DNA of 64,000 nt, taken from positions 1 to 64,000 of the forward strand of contig CAIUWR010000024.1 of the NCBI GenBank assembly GCA_903902915.1, written 5' to 3'. The stretch's first letter is position 1. Each line of letters begins with the position of its first letter. The DNA comes from an uncultured Hyphomicrobiales bacterium. Lineage in GTDB: Bacteria > Pseudomonadota > Alphaproteobacteria > Rhizobiales > Beijerinckiaceae. The notes under the pieces are model-generated. The model ran no database searches, was not told the DNA's origin, and worked only from the letters and a program-made list of their open reading frames with translations. A program made the translations under genes and the position numbers. Positions 27,192-36,880 of the stretch are shown here, piece after piece.

Positions 27192-28442
27192 TCAGATCCC
27201 CATCTGCGCGCGCCAGGCTTTCCAGAAGCCGCGAATGGAGGCTTCCGTCACGCGGCTTTCGCTGCCTTCGGCCGTCTTGCCGCCCATTTCGATCACCGAG
27301 CGCTCATCGGGCGCGCCTGCGGCCCCGCGCTGCACGAAGCCGCCCACGCAGCCATCCTCCATGGAAATATAGCCTGCAGGCCCCACAAGATTCGCCTGCT
27401 TGAGCCGCATCATGCGCTCCTCCGGCGTGTCCTCCTCGAAGCCCAGATAAATCCAGTTGAGATCGGTCTGCTCGGGGCCGCGCGGAATCACTTGCCGGAT
27501 GGCGATGGCGTTCTGAATTTGTTGCACCACCATGGCCGGGAAGACCGAGAGGATCTGCAAGGTGACGCCATCGGGATATTCATCGAAGCCTAGCAGCAGC
27601 GAGGGATCGGCGAGTTTGTAATCGCTATCGGAGCGGATCTTCTGCGCGGAATAATCGGCGTTGCCGGTGGGTCCGCGATCAATCGCCGAATAGCTCACAT
27701 GATGGCCGCCACTTTCATCGACGATGATCGCGCCCTTCTGCGAGAGGCGGTTCAGCTCGAAGGTGGTGAAGAACAGATGCAGGATGCTGGCGTGGTAGGA
27801 GTCCTTCACATTCTCGATATAGAGCTTCCAGTTGTTCGGGAGCGCCTGCGTGAAGCGGCCGAGCACCACGGGTTTGCGGTCGCGGAACACGCGGGCGATG
27901 CGCGTGGCGATCTCCTCGCCCAGATAATCGGGCAGCGACGGGGCCTCCGCCGCGAACGTGCCGTAGACGAGGCCGCTGATGGTCTCCACCCGCAGCTTGC
28001 GCGGGCCGTGCTCGCTGATCTTGAAATCGGGCGACATGCCGCCCTTGCCCTTGACGCCCTTGGCGAAGGCCACGCCCGTGAGGTCGCCCTCCAGATTGTA
28101 GGACCATGCGTGGTAGACGCAGGAGAAGCCCTTGGCCGCCTTGCCCTTGTCGTCGAGACAGATCAGCGAGCCGCGATGGGCGCAGCGATTCTCGAAAGCG
28201 TGGATCTCGCCGGAAGCGTTGCGCGTGACGACCACGGGCGCGTCGCCCACGAAGGTGGAGCGCCAGTCGCCGGGGTTCGCCACATCGCTTTCAAGACACA
28301 GGAAGCTCCAGGACGGGCCCTGAAAAATCCGCGTCTGCTCCTGCGCATAAACATCCTCGCGCTGGAACGCCCAATAGGGCACGCGCGTCAGGCCTTCGGG
28401 CCACTGCGATGGCGGCGCTTGCGTTGGACCATTCGAGCCCAT
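27192..28442 (-). CDS. Rieske ring-hydroxylating oxygenase alpha subunit (salicylate 5-hydroxylase-like)
   Basis: A 416-residue oxygenase alpha subunit. The Rieske cluster ligands are Cys87-x-His89 (NRCAHRG) and Cys108-x2-His111 (CVYHAW). The mononuclear iron site is Asp214/His217/His222 in [13 protein letters not shown]. The opening ([33 protein letters not shown]) resembles NagG salicylate 5-hydroxylase and AndAc anthranilate dioxygenase. Start at ATG 28442 with gagaggga upstream; a much longer open frame upstream is only the antisense of the next operon. Salicylate-to-gentisate would suit the divergent gentisate dioxygenase-like gene. No ferredoxin or reductase is encoded here. Confidence 0.88.
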   Translation of the reverse strand: MGSNGPTQAPPSQWPEGLTRVPYWAFQREDVYAQEQTRIFQGPSWSFLCLESDVANPGDWRSTFVGDAPVVVTRNASGEIHAFENRCAHRGSLICLDDKGKAAKGFSCVYHAWSYNLEGDLTGVAFAKGVKGKGGMSPDFKISEHGPRKLRVETISGLVYGTFAAEAPSLPDYLGEEIATRIARVFRDRKPVVLGRFTQALPNNWKLYIENVKDSYHASILHLFFTTFELNRLSQKGAIIVDESGGHHVSYSAIDRGPTGNADYSAQKIRSDSDYKLADPSLLLGFDEYPDGVTLQILSVFPAMVVQQIQNAIAIRQVIPRGPEQTDLNWIYLGFEEDTPEERMMRLKQANLVGPAGYISMEDGCVGGFVQRGAAGAPDERSVIEMGGKTAEGSESRVTEASIRGFWKAWRAQMGI

Positions 28443-28583
28443 GACGTCCCTCTCCAGCTTGTCGCCAGCGGCGCCCGTTGACTGGCTCCACCCGTTGGTC
28501 CAACTATCGCGAAGCAACGCCAAGCGCGAGCGAATTTTACGCCTGCGCGGACCAATCGAACCGCTTTGAGGAAACCCCGCCCC

Positions 28584-29555
28584 ATGCAGTCCATCGTCAT
28601 CCTCGACGACTACCAGAATGTCGCCCTCGGTTTTGGCGATTGGGACAAGCTCGCCGGGCGGGCCTCCATCAAGGTGCTCAACCGCCACATCGCCAATCAG
28701 GCCGAATTGACCGCCGAGCTGGCCGACGCCGACATCATCGTGGCGAACCGCGAGCGCACCGTGATCAGCGACGCCTTGCTGGCGACGCTGCCCAGGCTCA
28801 AGCTGATCGTGACGTCGGGCATGCGCAACGCCTCCATCGACGTGGCCGCCGCCAATGCGCGCGGCGTCATGGTCTGCGGCACCTCGACGCTGGGCTATCC
28901 CACGGCGGAGCTGACCTGGACGCTGATCCTCGCCTATATGCGCCGTCTGCCGCAGGAGGTCGCCTCGCTGGCCGCTGGCGGCTGGCAGACCTCGGTTGGA
29001 ACCGGCGTGCGCGGCAAGACGCTGGGCGTGATCGGCCTTGGGCGCATCGGCACGGATGTGGCGAAGGTGGGCCTCGCGCTCGGCATGAAGGTCATCGCCT
29101 GGTCGCGCAGCCTGACGCCGGAGAAGGCGGCGGCGCAGGGCGTGGACTGCGTGTCGTTGGACGATCTGCTGGCACGCGCCGATGTGGCGACGATCCATCT
29201 TCTCTTGAACAAGGACACCCGGGGCTTCATCGGCGCCGACAAGCTCGCCAAGATGAAATCCACCGCGCTGCTGGTCAACACCTCGCGCGCGCAGCTCATC
29301 GACACGCCCGCCCTGATCTCGGCCCTGAAGGCCGGGACGCTCGGCGGCGCGGCGCTCGATGTCTATGACCACGAGCCGCTGGCCGCTGACGACCCAATCC
29401 GCAGCGCTCCCAACACGCTGTTGACGCCGCATCTGGGCTTCGTGATGGCCGAGAATTATCAGATCACCTTCAGCCAGGGCGTCGAGAACATCCTCGCATG
29501 GCTCGACGGCGCGCCCATCCGCGTCATCGAGCCCAACGCGCCTGCGGGACACTGA
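28584..29555 (+). CDS. D-2-hydroxyacid dehydrogenase family protein
   Basis: A 323-residue NAD(P)-dependent D-2-hydroxyacid dehydrogenase. The Rossmann motif [10 protein letters not shown] is near 157, followed by catalytic Arg (NTSRAQL near 240), Glu (DHEPL near 269) and His (TPHLGF near 290). The start at ATG 28584 ([10 protein letters not shown]) matches the family's beginning; an upstream in-frame codon adds six residues. It lies 3 bp before a gentisate dioxygenase-like cupin and is divergent from the Rieske oxygenase. It may reduce or oxidise a 2-oxo/2-hydroxy acid side product, but the substrate is not evident. Confidence 0.87.
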   Translation: MQSIVILDDYQNVALGFGDWDKLAGRASIKVLNRHIANQAELTAELADADIIVANRERTVISDALLATLPRLKLIVTSGMRNASIDVAAANARGVMVCGTSTLGYPTAELTWTLILAYMRRLPQEVASLAAGGWQTSVGTGVRGKTLGVIGLGRIGTDVAKVGLALGMKVIAWSRSLTPEKAAAQGVDCVSLDDLLARADVATIHLLLNKDTRGFIGADKLAKMKSTALLVNTSRAQLIDTPALISALKAGTLGGAALDVYDHEPLAADDPIRSAPNTLLTPHLGFVMAENYQITFSQGVENILAWLDGAPIRVIEPNAPAGH

Positions 29556-29558
29556 CCC

Positions 29559-30767
29559 ATGACTGACGCCGCCAAGACTGCGCATCCGCCCCTCAACGCC
29601 GACGCGCGCGCGCGCATGGAGGCCTTGAACGCGGAGGCGGGCGGGCTTTCGATCTGGCTGCGCACGCAGGCCAACGCCCCCGCCCAGCGCCCGTGGTTCC
29701 GCGAGGCGGATGTGGGCGCGGCGGGCGAGATGGCGCAGGGCCGCGTTGGCGCAGGCCAGATGAAGGCGGTGCCCCACCATTGGAAATGGCGGGAGATTTC
29801 GCCCTATCTCGACAAGATCGCGCGTATCGCCAGCGAGGCCGACGTGCCGCCGGTGGAATTCGCCGACCGGCAGCAATTCCTGCTCACCAATCCGGGTCTG
29901 GGCGGGCGACTGCAAGTGGCCTCGACCATTCGCTGCGCTGTGTCGATCTATAATCCTGGCGATGTGGCGCGCGCCCATCTGCACAGCCCCAACGCCAGCC
30001 GCACCATTCTGTCGCATAATGGCGGCTACACCAATGTGGAGGGCGAGCGTTGCGAAGCCACGCGCGGCGACCTCGTCCTCACGCCCAACGGCACATGGCA
30101 TGACCATGGCAATGACGGCGGCGATCCCATCGTCTGGATCGACACGCTCGATTGGCCGCTGCTCGAACATCTCGACATCATCTGGCTCGACGAAGAGCTG
30201 CCCAACGATCTGGGCCGCGACAATATCCGCGCGCAGAAGACCGTCTTCGAGACCGGCCATTCGCGTCGCCTTTATGGCGCGGGCGGCATCGTGCCGCGCT
30301 TCGCCTCGCACCAGCGCGGCATCGGCCACGGGCTCTCGCCCTTCATCCATTATCGCGGTGCGGACATCCGCGCGGCGCTCGCCGACATGCGCGGCGAGGC
30401 CGGTTGCCCCTATGAGGGGATCGACCTTGCGCTGGTGAACCCGGTGACCGGCGGCTCCCTGTTCCCCACGCTCGGCTATGGCGCCCAGATGATCCGGGCT
30501 GGCGAAGAGACCCGCGCCAAGCGCGAGACCTCCAGCACGGTCTATGTGGTGATGGAAGGACGCGGCCAGACCGAAGTTGCGGGCCGCACCTTCGATTGGG
30601 AGGAGAACGACATCTTCGTCGTGCCGAACTTCCTCTGGCGCCGCCACAGGGCGACGACCGACGCCGTCCTCTACACGATGAGCGACGCGCCCCTGCTGGA
30701 GAAGATCGGCCAGTACCGCGCGCAGGGCTTGGACGCCAAGGGCAAGGTCACGCAGCTGGTGGCGTGA
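29559..30767 (+). CDS. Cupin, gentisate 1,2-dioxygenase-like (second copy)
   Basis: A 402-residue bicupin. The iron site is likely His140 and His142 ([11 protein letters not shown]) and His181 (WHDHG), and VPHHWKWRE near 71-79 matches the N-terminal part of the family. It differs from the copy at 6114 in having a longer N-terminus and HLHSPNASR in place of HRHTASALR, so it may prefer a substituted gentisate, salicylate or hydroxynaphthoate. It is co-transcribed with the dehydrogenase (3 bp gap). Divergent placement from a salicylate 5-hydroxylase-like enzyme supports ring opening of its product. Confidence 0.83.
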   Translation: MTDAAKTAHPPLNADARARMEALNAEAGGLSIWLRTQANAPAQRPWFREADVGAAGEMAQGRVGAGQMKAVPHHWKWREISPYLDKIARIASEADVPPVEFADRQQFLLTNPGLGGRLQVASTIRCAVSIYNPGDVARAHLHSPNASRTILSHNGGYTNVEGERCEATRGDLVLTPNGTWHDHGNDGGDPIVWIDTLDWPLLEHLDIIWLDEELPNDLGRDNIRAQKTVFETGHSRRLYGAGGIVPRFASHQRGIGHGLSPFIHYRGADIRAALADMRGEAGCPYEGIDLALVNPVTGGSLFPTLGYGAQMIRAGEETRAKRETSSTVYVVMEGRGQTEVAGRTFDWEENDIFVVPNFLWRRHRATTDAVLYTMSDAPLLEKIGQYRAQGLDAKGKVTQLVA

Positions 30768-30789
30768 GGGCGCCGACGATCAACGTGAA

Positions 30790-31824
30790 TCACTCCGCCT
30801 TCTTGTACGGCCCCAATTCCTTGATCACCGCGTTGAGAAACGACAGGTCGATCGCCTTGTCGACATTCACCTCGCCCTCGATCAGCTTCTCGCCCTTCAG
30901 CACCTCAAGATCCGTCTTGAGGCTGGCGACATTCATCGTTCCGTCGGGGTTGCAGGCGGCGAGCGGGAAGTTTCGATAGAATTGCGGGTCTTTGATGGGC
31001 GTATATTCGTTGAGGATCTTGATGATGGCTTCGCCCTTTTCGCCCACGAAGCGGCCGTTGGCGTCCAGCGCGTCATTATGATCGCGCACGCCGCGAATGA
31101 AGGCCCTCATGAATTTGCGCGCGGTTTCGGGTTTTTGCGTGGCGAAGGCGCCCGAATAGAAGATCACGGCGATCTGGTGATTGGGATAGGCCTCGTCATC
31201 GGTCAGCACCCGCGTCGCGAGGCCGCGATTGATGGCCTCCGTCGTCGCGGGCTCGGCGGGGAGGGCGGCGTCCACCGCGCGATTGGTCAGGGCGACCACA
31301 TGCTGGGGGAAGGCGAGGAAGGTCTGGTCGATGTCGGTGATTTTCAGCCCGGCCTTTTCGAGCATTTTATAAAGCGTGACGCTGGCGGCGGTGCCGGGCG
31401 CGCTATTGGCGATCTTCATGCCCTTGAGGTCGGCGAGCGTCTTGTAACGGCCTGATTCGATGAGATCCTTGCGCACGATGAGCGTCTGGCTTGTGCGTCC
31501 GGGCGGCGTCGAGACCTTGTCGGCCACGATGCGGATGTCCACGCCTCGCGCCAACGCATTGTAGAGCGCCGCCGAGGCCGCGCCCGCGATGACCTGCAAG
31601 TCCCCGCCCGCCATGGAGGTGACCATGCGCGCTGCGGAATCGAAGGCGACGAACTGGACGTCCAGCCCCTCCTCGCGGAAATAGCCTTTCTTGTCGGCCA
31701 CATAGAGGCCGATGTCCGTGGCGGTTTGCGTATTGCCGACGACGACCTTCTCCTGCGCGCGGGCGGGAGCAAGGGTGAGCGCGCCAAGCAGGGCGACGGC
31801 GATCAAGCCTTTGAAGGGCGACAT
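30790..31824 (-). CDS. ABC transporter substrate-binding protein (NMT1-like)
   Basis: A 344-residue exported binding protein with a Sec signal peptide (MSPFKGLIAV...ARAQ, 24 residues). The mature start VVVGNTQTATDIGLYVADKKGYFREEGL and the later GVDIRIVADK are typical of NMT1/SsuA-type receptors. No transporter subunits adjoin it. It lies 86 bp downstream of the QuiC-type gene on the same strand, so it may be co-expressed and may bind quinate, shikimate or a related hydroaromatic acid; this is inferred. Confidence 0.83.
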   Translation of the reverse strand: MSPFKGLIAVALLGALTLAPARAQEKVVVGNTQTATDIGLYVADKKGYFREEGLDVQFVAFDSAARMVTSMAGGDLQVIAGAASAALYNALARGVDIRIVADKVSTPPGRTSQTLIVRKDLIESGRYKTLADLKGMKIANSAPGTAASVTLYKMLEKAGLKITDIDQTFLAFPQHVVALTNRAVDAALPAEPATTEAINRGLATRVLTDDEAYPNHQIAVIFYSGAFATQKPETARKFMRAFIRGVRDHNDALDANGRFVGEKGEAIIKILNEYTPIKDPQFYRNFPLAACNPDGTMNVASLKTDLEVLKGEKLIEGEVNVDKAIDLSFLNAVIKELGPYKKAE

Positions 31825-31910
31825 GTTTCCTCCGATATCTCGCGCGTTGGGCGCGTTCGATATCAGGCTAGCATGTCTTGACGCTGCGGGTCATCAGCTT
31901 CTCGTCAGCC

Positions 31911-33812
31911 CTAATCCAGCATCGCCCGTTCGCGCATGGCCTCGTCCTGCTCGGCCGCCTGCGCCGCCAGCCGCACGGGCGTGTTGGCGGCGCCGAAGAG
32001 ATCGTAGTTGCGGCGCTGCACCACTTCGAAGAAGAAGCGCTGGTCGAACATGCGGGTATAGATGTGGAAGAATTCGCCGCCCTTGTGGCGGTCGTAGAGA
32101 ATGTCGAGGTCGCGCATGCGCTCGATCAGCTCCGGCTCCAGATCATAGCGCGCCGACAGGTCCGCATAATAATTGTCGGGAATGTCGAGGAATTGCACGC
32201 CATTGGCGCGGGCCTGCTCGACGAAGGCGAAGAGATCGTCCGTCGACAGCGCGATCTGCTGCACCCCGCCGCCGCCGAAATTCTCCAGAAAGCGCGACAC
32301 TGCGGTCGAGCCGCCGTCGGCGATGTTCAGGGGAATGCGCACCGAACCGTCGGTGGAGCGCACCACGCGGCTGAAGAAGGCGCCATAGGGATCGGCCAGC
32401 TCCACCTGCGGCTCCTCCGTAAAGCCCAGCACCGCCTTGTAGAAGGTGACCCAGGACAGAAGTTCCGAGCGGCGGACCATGTTGTTGAGATGGTCCACCC
32501 GGTTCAGCGGACCGGCATGGTCGGGGGCGTCAAGGAAGAGGAAGTCCTTGTCCCATGAGCTGCGCTCGGAATCCTTCATGAAATAGAGCATGGAGTTCTC
32601 CACCCCCGCCACGGCGGGGATCGAGGCTTCGCCCGGGCCGATGCGGCCCAGATAGGTCGGGGCGCCCAAAGCATTGGCGCGCTCGATGGCGCGGGCGGGA
32701 TCATTCAGCCGCAGGGCCAGCGCGCAAACGCTGGTGCCATGCACCAGATAGAACGAATGGGCGAACCCATCCTGCTCGCGGTTGACGACGATGTTGATGT
32801 CGTTCTGCCGGAACAGGTCCACATCCTTCGAGCGATGGCGCGCCACCCGGCGGAAGCCGAGACCCTCCAGCTCCGCGACGAGGCGCGGCGACTGGGATGC
32901 GCCGGTGGCGAATTCGATGAACTCCACGCCGGTGACCTTTGTGGGGGCGGGCAGGGGGCGGCTGATGGCCAGGGCCGGAGCCTTGGCCGCAGCGCGGCGT
33001 TGGTTCAGCTCCTCGCCGCAGACCTCAAGAGCGCGCATGCCGTCGCGCGCGATGGCGGGGGCGGGGGCGCCGCGAAACTGGTCGTTGAAAATTTCGAGCG
33101 AAATCGGGCCGTTGTAGCCCGTGCCGATGGCCAATTCGAGAAAATCCACCACAGGCCAGTCGCCCTGGCCGGGGAAGCAGCGGTGATGGCGCGACAGGGA
33201 AATCACATCCATCAGGATGCCTGGCGCATCGGCCACCTGCACCAGCGCGATCTTGTCGCCGGGAATCTCGGCCATGGGGGCGATGGGGTTCTTGCGGGCG
33301 AAGGTGTGGAAGCTGTCCAGCACCACGCCGAGGTTCGGTCGGTCGGCGCGGCGCACGATGTCCCAGGCCTGCATCCAGTCATGCACATGCCGCCCCCAGG
33401 CCAGAGCCTCGAAGCCGATGCGGAAGCCCCGCTGCGCCGCTTGATCCGCCAATTCGGCGAGATCGGCGATGGAGCGCTCGGGATCGCCCAGGGATTCTTC
33501 GGAAACGTTGGAGCAGATGCACAGGAGCTTGGTGCCAAGCTCCTCCATCAGGTCGAATTTGCGCTGGGCGCGGTCGAAATTGCGGGCGCGCATGGGCTCG
33601 GGCATGCCCTCGAAATCGCGCATGGGTTGCAGCGCGATGATTTCGAGGCCCAGATCCTGCGCCATTTCGCGCACCTCGCGCGGCTTGCCGCTGAAGAAGG
33701 TGAGATCGTTCTCGAAAATCTCGATGGTGCGGAAGCCCGCGCGGGCGGCGGCCGCCAGCTTCACCTCAAGCGTGCCACCCATGCAGACCGTGGCGATGGA
33801 CCATCTCAGCAT
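31911..33812 (-). CDS. Bifunctional sugar phosphate isomerase-like/VOC dioxygenase-like protein (3-dehydroshikimate dehydratase, QuiC-like)
   Basis: A 633-residue fusion. Residues 1 to about 280 form a xylose isomerase-like TIM barrel (GFRTIEIFENDLTFF near 27-41; metal-ligand acids in FEALAWGRHVHDW and LEIFNDQF). The rest is a pair of VOC modules like 4-hydroxyphenylpyruvate dioxygenase (GVQQIALSTDDLF; FFHIYTRMFDQRFFFEVVQR with the terminal metal Glu). This architecture matches QuiC1-type 3-dehydroshikimate dehydratases, which make protocatechuate from quinate or shikimate. Start at 33812 with aaagga upstream. LigAB, which would cleave protocatechuate, lies 19 kb away at 52543-53798. Confidence 0.85.
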   Translation of the reverse strand: MLRWSIATVCMGGTLEVKLAAAARAGFRTIEIFENDLTFFSGKPREVREMAQDLGLEIIALQPMRDFEGMPEPMRARNFDRAQRKFDLMEELGTKLLCICSNVSEESLGDPERSIADLAELADQAAQRGFRIGFEALAWGRHVHDWMQAWDIVRRADRPNLGVVLDSFHTFARKNPIAPMAEIPGDKIALVQVADAPGILMDVISLSRHHRCFPGQGDWPVVDFLELAIGTGYNGPISLEIFNDQFRGAPAPAIARDGMRALEVCGEELNQRRAAAKAPALAISRPLPAPTKVTGVEFIEFATGASQSPRLVAELEGLGFRRVARHRSKDVDLFRQNDINIVVNREQDGFAHSFYLVHGTSVCALALRLNDPARAIERANALGAPTYLGRIGPGEASIPAVAGVENSMLYFMKDSERSSWDKDFLFLDAPDHAGPLNRVDHLNNMVRRSELLSWVTFYKAVLGFTEEPQVELADPYGAFFSRVVRSTDGSVRIPLNIADGGSTAVSRFLENFGGGGVQQIALSTDDLFAFVEQARANGVQFLDIPDNYYADLSARYDLEPELIERMRDLDILYDRHKGGEFFHIYTRMFDQRFFFEVVQRRNYDLFGAANTPVRLAAQAAEQDEAMRERAMLD

Positions 33813-33973
33813 TGGGGGCGTCCTTTCGAGTGCATGCGCCACAAATAACCCGCGTCGCAAGGTCCAGCAAGGCGCGCCTGCGGGCCAATCCATATTTGGT
33901 GTGGGTCCGCCCCTTGCCGATGCGGCTTTGCGGGCAATGTTTCCAAAGGGTTCGGTAGCAATGGAGCAATCCA

Positions 33974-34363
33974 ATGAGCGTTTTTGGTTCAATCATGGGC
34001 AAGATCTTCGGCGGCAGCGCCCATACGCCGCCGGTGGGAACACCTGCCGGGGTCGCCGGGCAGACCACGACCGCCTCCACAGGCGCACAGCCGGGCGCCA
34101 CGCCCACCGTGGATGTGGAGGCCGTCTTGATCGGCCTCGCCAGCAAGGGAGGCGAATCGCTGAACTGGCGCGGCTCCATCGTCGATCTCATGAAGCTGCT
34201 CAACCTCGACAGCAGTCTGGCCGCCCGCAAGGAGCTGGCGAAAGAGCTGAAATATCCCGGCGACATGAATGACAGCGCGGCCATGAACATGTGGTTGCAC
34301 AAGCAAGTCATGCAACAGCTCGCGGCCAACGGCGGAAAGGTGCCCCAAGACCTCAAAAGCTGA
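33974..34363 (+). CDS. DUF3597 domain-containing protein
   Basis: A 129-residue soluble protein. It has a Gly/Thr/Pro/Ala-rich N-terminal third (MSVFGSIMGKIFGG then low complexity) and a helical DUF3597 domain (about 48-129), with SLNWRGSIVDLMKLL, SLAARKELAKELKY and MWLHKQVM as conserved stretches. The fold resembles LysM-adjacent stress proteins of alphaproteobacteria, but function is unknown. The gene has its own promoter region and is divergent from the QuiC-type gene. A 10 bp hairpin follows its stop. Confidence 0.85.
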   Translation: MSVFGSIMGKIFGGSAHTPPVGTPAGVAGQTTTASTGAQPGATPTVDVEAVLIGLASKGGESLNWRGSIVDLMKLLNLDSSLAARKELAKELKYPGDMNDSAAMNMWLHKQVMQQLAANGGKVPQDLKS

Positions 34364-34374
34364 GTCGGTGGCGC

Positions 34375-34406
34375 GCTGGCGCGGGGTGGTTTATAGCCGC
34401 GCCAGC
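34375..34406 (+). terminator. Hairpin between DUF3597 and aroE
   Basis: A 10 bp perfect stem (GCTGGCGCGG/CCGCGCCAGC) with a 12-base loop, starting 12 bp after the DUF3597 stop and ending 21 bp before aroE. It could end the DUF3597 transcript, though no T tract follows. Confidence 0.45.
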
Positions 34407-34427
34407 ACGTCATAGCCGGAGATCGCC

Positions 34428-35270
34428 ATGAGCCACCCCGACCGCTTCCTCCTCGCCGGGGTCATGGGCTGGCCGATCATGCATTCGCGCTCGCCCAGGC
34501 TGCACAACTACTGGCTCTCCCATTACGGCCTCACCGGCGCCTATCTGCCGCTTGCGATCCAGGCGCAGGGGCTTGAAGCGGCCCTGCGGGCGCTGCCTGC
34601 GCTGGGCTTCTCGGGCTGCAACCTCACCATCCCCCATAAGGAGGCGGCGCTGCGCATCGTCGACGAGGCCAGCCCGCTGGCGCGGCGCATCGGCGCGGTG
34701 AATTGCGTGGTGGTGCGCCCGGACGGATCGCTGGAAGGCCGCAACTACGACGCCTTCGGCTTCACCGCGAGCCTGCGCGAGCGCGCGCCCGAGCTGCGCT
34801 TTGACGCCGGACCTGCGGTGGTGATGGGGGCTGGCGGCGCCTCGCGGGCCATCCTCGCCGGGCTCATGGACGAGGGCGCCCCGGAAATCTTGCTGATCAA
34901 CCGCAGCCGGGGCCGCGCGGAGGCCTTGGCGGCGGAGTTCGGGGGGCCGATCCGCACCGTACCATGGGAGGCGCGGGCGCAGGCGCTGGAGGGCGCGGCG
35001 ATCCTCGTCAACACCACCAGCCAGGGCATGGTGGGGGAGGCGCCGCTCGATCTGCCGCTGGACGCGCTGCCGGTGCGCGCGCTGGTGATGGACATCGTTT
35101 ATGCGCCTCTGGAGACGCCGCTGCTGGCTGGCGCGCGCGCGCGGGGCAACCGCGCGGTCGATGGGCTCGGCATGCTGCTGCATCAGGCGCGCCCGGCCTT
35201 CGAAGCGTGGTTCGGCATTGATCCGGTGGTGACGCCGGAGCTGCGCGCTTTGATCGAGGCGACGCTTTAG
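34428..35270 (+). CDS. aroE: Shikimate dehydrogenase
   Basis: A 280-residue shikimate dehydrogenase, reducing 3-dehydroshikimate to shikimate with NADPH. Seen: substrate loop MGWPIMHSRSPRLHN near 13-27, catalytic Lys in NLTIPHKEA near 69, and nucleotide motif GAGGASRA near 129 followed by NRSRGRAEAL, where the basic residues indicate NADP. The C-terminal GLGMLLHQA is present. It may be the housekeeping AroE or a catabolic form, since the QuiC-type dehydratase is two genes away; normal length and motifs favour a fully active enzyme. Confidence 0.9.
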   Translation: MSHPDRFLLAGVMGWPIMHSRSPRLHNYWLSHYGLTGAYLPLAIQAQGLEAALRALPALGFSGCNLTIPHKEAALRIVDEASPLARRIGAVNCVVVRPDGSLEGRNYDAFGFTASLRERAPELRFDAGPAVVMGAGGASRAILAGLMDEGAPEILLINRSRGRAEALAAEFGGPIRTVPWEARAQALEGAAILVNTTSQGMVGEAPLDLPLDALPVRALVMDIVYAPLETPLLAGARARGNRAVDGLGMLLHQARPAFEAWFGIDPVVTPELRALIEATL

Positions 35271-35313
35271 GGGGCCGGAGGGGCGACGTCCTGTCGTGAG
35301 TGGTTCCTGAGTT

Positions 35314-35340
35314 GGGGGCGACGAGGACGTCGTCCCTTCC
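35314..35340. repeat. Short palindromic repeat GACGAGGACGTCGTC, copy A
   Basis: A G-rich palindromic unit (ggcgacgaggacgtcgtcc; CGACG/CGTCG arms) in the gap between aroE and the SpoVR gene. Close copies are at 54207-54235 and 54241-54263. It could act as a hairpin terminator between the convergent genes. Confidence 0.5.
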
Positions 35341-35341
35341 G

Positions 35342-36880
35342 TCAAGCCGCGTAAGTCGCGGGCGATGGCCGCGCATGGTGATCGGCGAGCATCTTGCCGC
35401 TCATCGCGTCCAGCTCCTTCAGCTCGACTTCATAGCCCCACAGGTCCGCGACATATTGCAGAACCTTGCGCGATTCCCCCGTCGCCAGAAGCCTGCCGTC
35501 GACCACGCGATGTTCAAGGATGAGGCGACGGTCGCCCAGCAGATCCACCGCCGCCACCTCGATGATCGCGTCGGTGTAAGAAATATCATAGCGCTTCGCT
35601 AGCGCGCGCCTGATCTCGCGATAGCCGCGCTCGTCATGAATCGACTTCACCAATAGATCGCTGCGTTTGGGATTATCCTCGATGGCGAACATGCGCATGT
35701 CGCGCATCAGGCGCGGCGACAGATATTGCGCGATGAAACTGTCGTCGCGATAATTCGCCCATATGTCGCGCAGCGCGCCCATGGCGTCGCCGCAGCCTGC
35801 GATGTCGGGCGCCCAGATGCGGTCCTCCGCAGTCGGCTTCAGGCAGATGCGCTCGATATCTTGCATCATGGAAAAGCCCAGCGCATAGGGGTTGAAACCC
35901 TGATAGGCCGGATGATCGAAGCCCGGCTGCGCCACCACATTGGTGTGCGATGTCAGGAATTCGAAAAAGGCGCCGTCGTCGATCAGGCCCTTTTCGTGCA
36001 GGCGATGCAGGATTTTATAATGCACATAGGTCGCCGTGCCTTCGTTCATCACTTTCGTCATGCGCTGGGGATAAAGATATTGGCCCACCAGCCGCACGAT
36101 GCGGATCACCTCGCGCTGCCATGACGCGAGCCTTGGCGCATTGCGCTCCAGAAAGAACAGCACGTTTTCTTCCGGCAAGCCGAGGCGCTGGTTAAGCGCG
36201 TTGCGTTGCAGATCGGTCAGCGTCGCCTTGCCGGGCGTGGTCGGCAGCGTGCTCCACAGCTCGTTATACATCTGCGCTTCATAGTCGCGCCGCTCCTTCT
36301 GGCGCGCCTCTTCATCGCGCAAATCCGTGCTGCGCCTCTTGCCCGAGCGATGCACGCCGTGCGGCTGCAGGGCGTGGGCGGCGTCCACCAGCCGCTCCAC
36401 CGCGCTCTCGCCATAGCGCTCCTCGCATTGCGCGATGAAGCTTTTTGCAAATTTCAGATAATCGAGGATCGAGGCCGCGTCGGTGAAATCGCGGAAGGTC
36501 TGGTTGTTCTTGAAGAAATGATTATGGCCAAAGGCGGCGTGCGCGATGACGAGCGTCTGCATCGTCGCCGAATTGCCTTCCATGATATAGGAAATGCAGG
36601 GGCTCGAATTGATGACGATCTCGTAAGCAAGCCCCATGAGGCCCTTGCGATACATCATCTCGTGTTGCGTATAATGTTTGCCGAAGGACCAGTGGTGATA
36701 AAAGATCGGCATGCCCGTCGCCGCATAGGCGTCGAGCATCTGTTCGGCGGTGATCACCTCGATCTGGTTGGGGTAGACGTCAAGCCCCAGCTCGCCAAGT
36801 GCGATGTCCGACACCGCGTCATGGATGCGCTGGACCGTGTCATAGGACCATTCGGCCCCGCGATAGAGCAATGCGCTCAA
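35342..36880 (-). CDS. SpoVR family protein
   Basis: A 512-residue SpoVR family protein, the usual length. Conserved stretches include MPIFYHHWSFGKH near 54-66, the central YPQRMTKVMNEGTATYVHY and a C-terminal regulatory part with NPKRSDLLVKSIHDE. It is the last gene of the prkA-DUF444-spoVR operon, overlapping the previous gene by 4 bp (ATGA), so translation is coupled. The biochemical role is unclear; in Bacillus it affects the spore cortex and in proteobacteria the operon is tied to starvation and stress. A core-genome operon, probably unrelated to the catabolic genes. Confidence 0.92.
   Translation of the reverse strand: MSALLYRGAEWSYDTVQRIHDAVSDIALGELGLDVYPNQIEVITAEQMLDAYAATGMPIFYHHWSFGKHYTQHEMMYRKGLMGLAYEIVINSSPCISYIMEGNSATMQTLVIAHAAFGHNHFFKNNQTFRDFTDAASILDYLKFAKSFIAQCEERYGESAVERLVDAAHALQPHGVHRSGKRRSTDLRDEEARQKERRDYEAQMYNELWSTLPTTPGKATLTDLQRNALNQRLGLPEENVLFFLERNAPRLASWQREVIRIVRLVGQYLYPQRMTKVMNEGTATYVHYKILHRLHEKGLIDDGAFFEFLTSHTNVVAQPGFDHPAYQGFNPYALGFSMMQDIERICLKPTAEDRIWAPDIAGCGDAMGALRDIWANYRDDSFIAQYLSPRLMRDMRMFAIEDNPKRSDLLVKSIHDERGYREIRRALAKRYDISYTDAIIEVAAVDLLGDRRLILEHRVVDGRLLATGESRKVLQYVADLWGYEVELKELDAMSGKMLADHHARPSPATYAA

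Noticed and set aside
27192-30647. A very long open frame on the minus strand reaching beyond the Rieske oxygenase start
   Set aside because: The part beyond 28442 is antisense to the dehydrogenase and cupin genes and shows the amino-acid bias of a shadow frame; the Rieske start at 28442 has a ribosome site and a family-like beginning.
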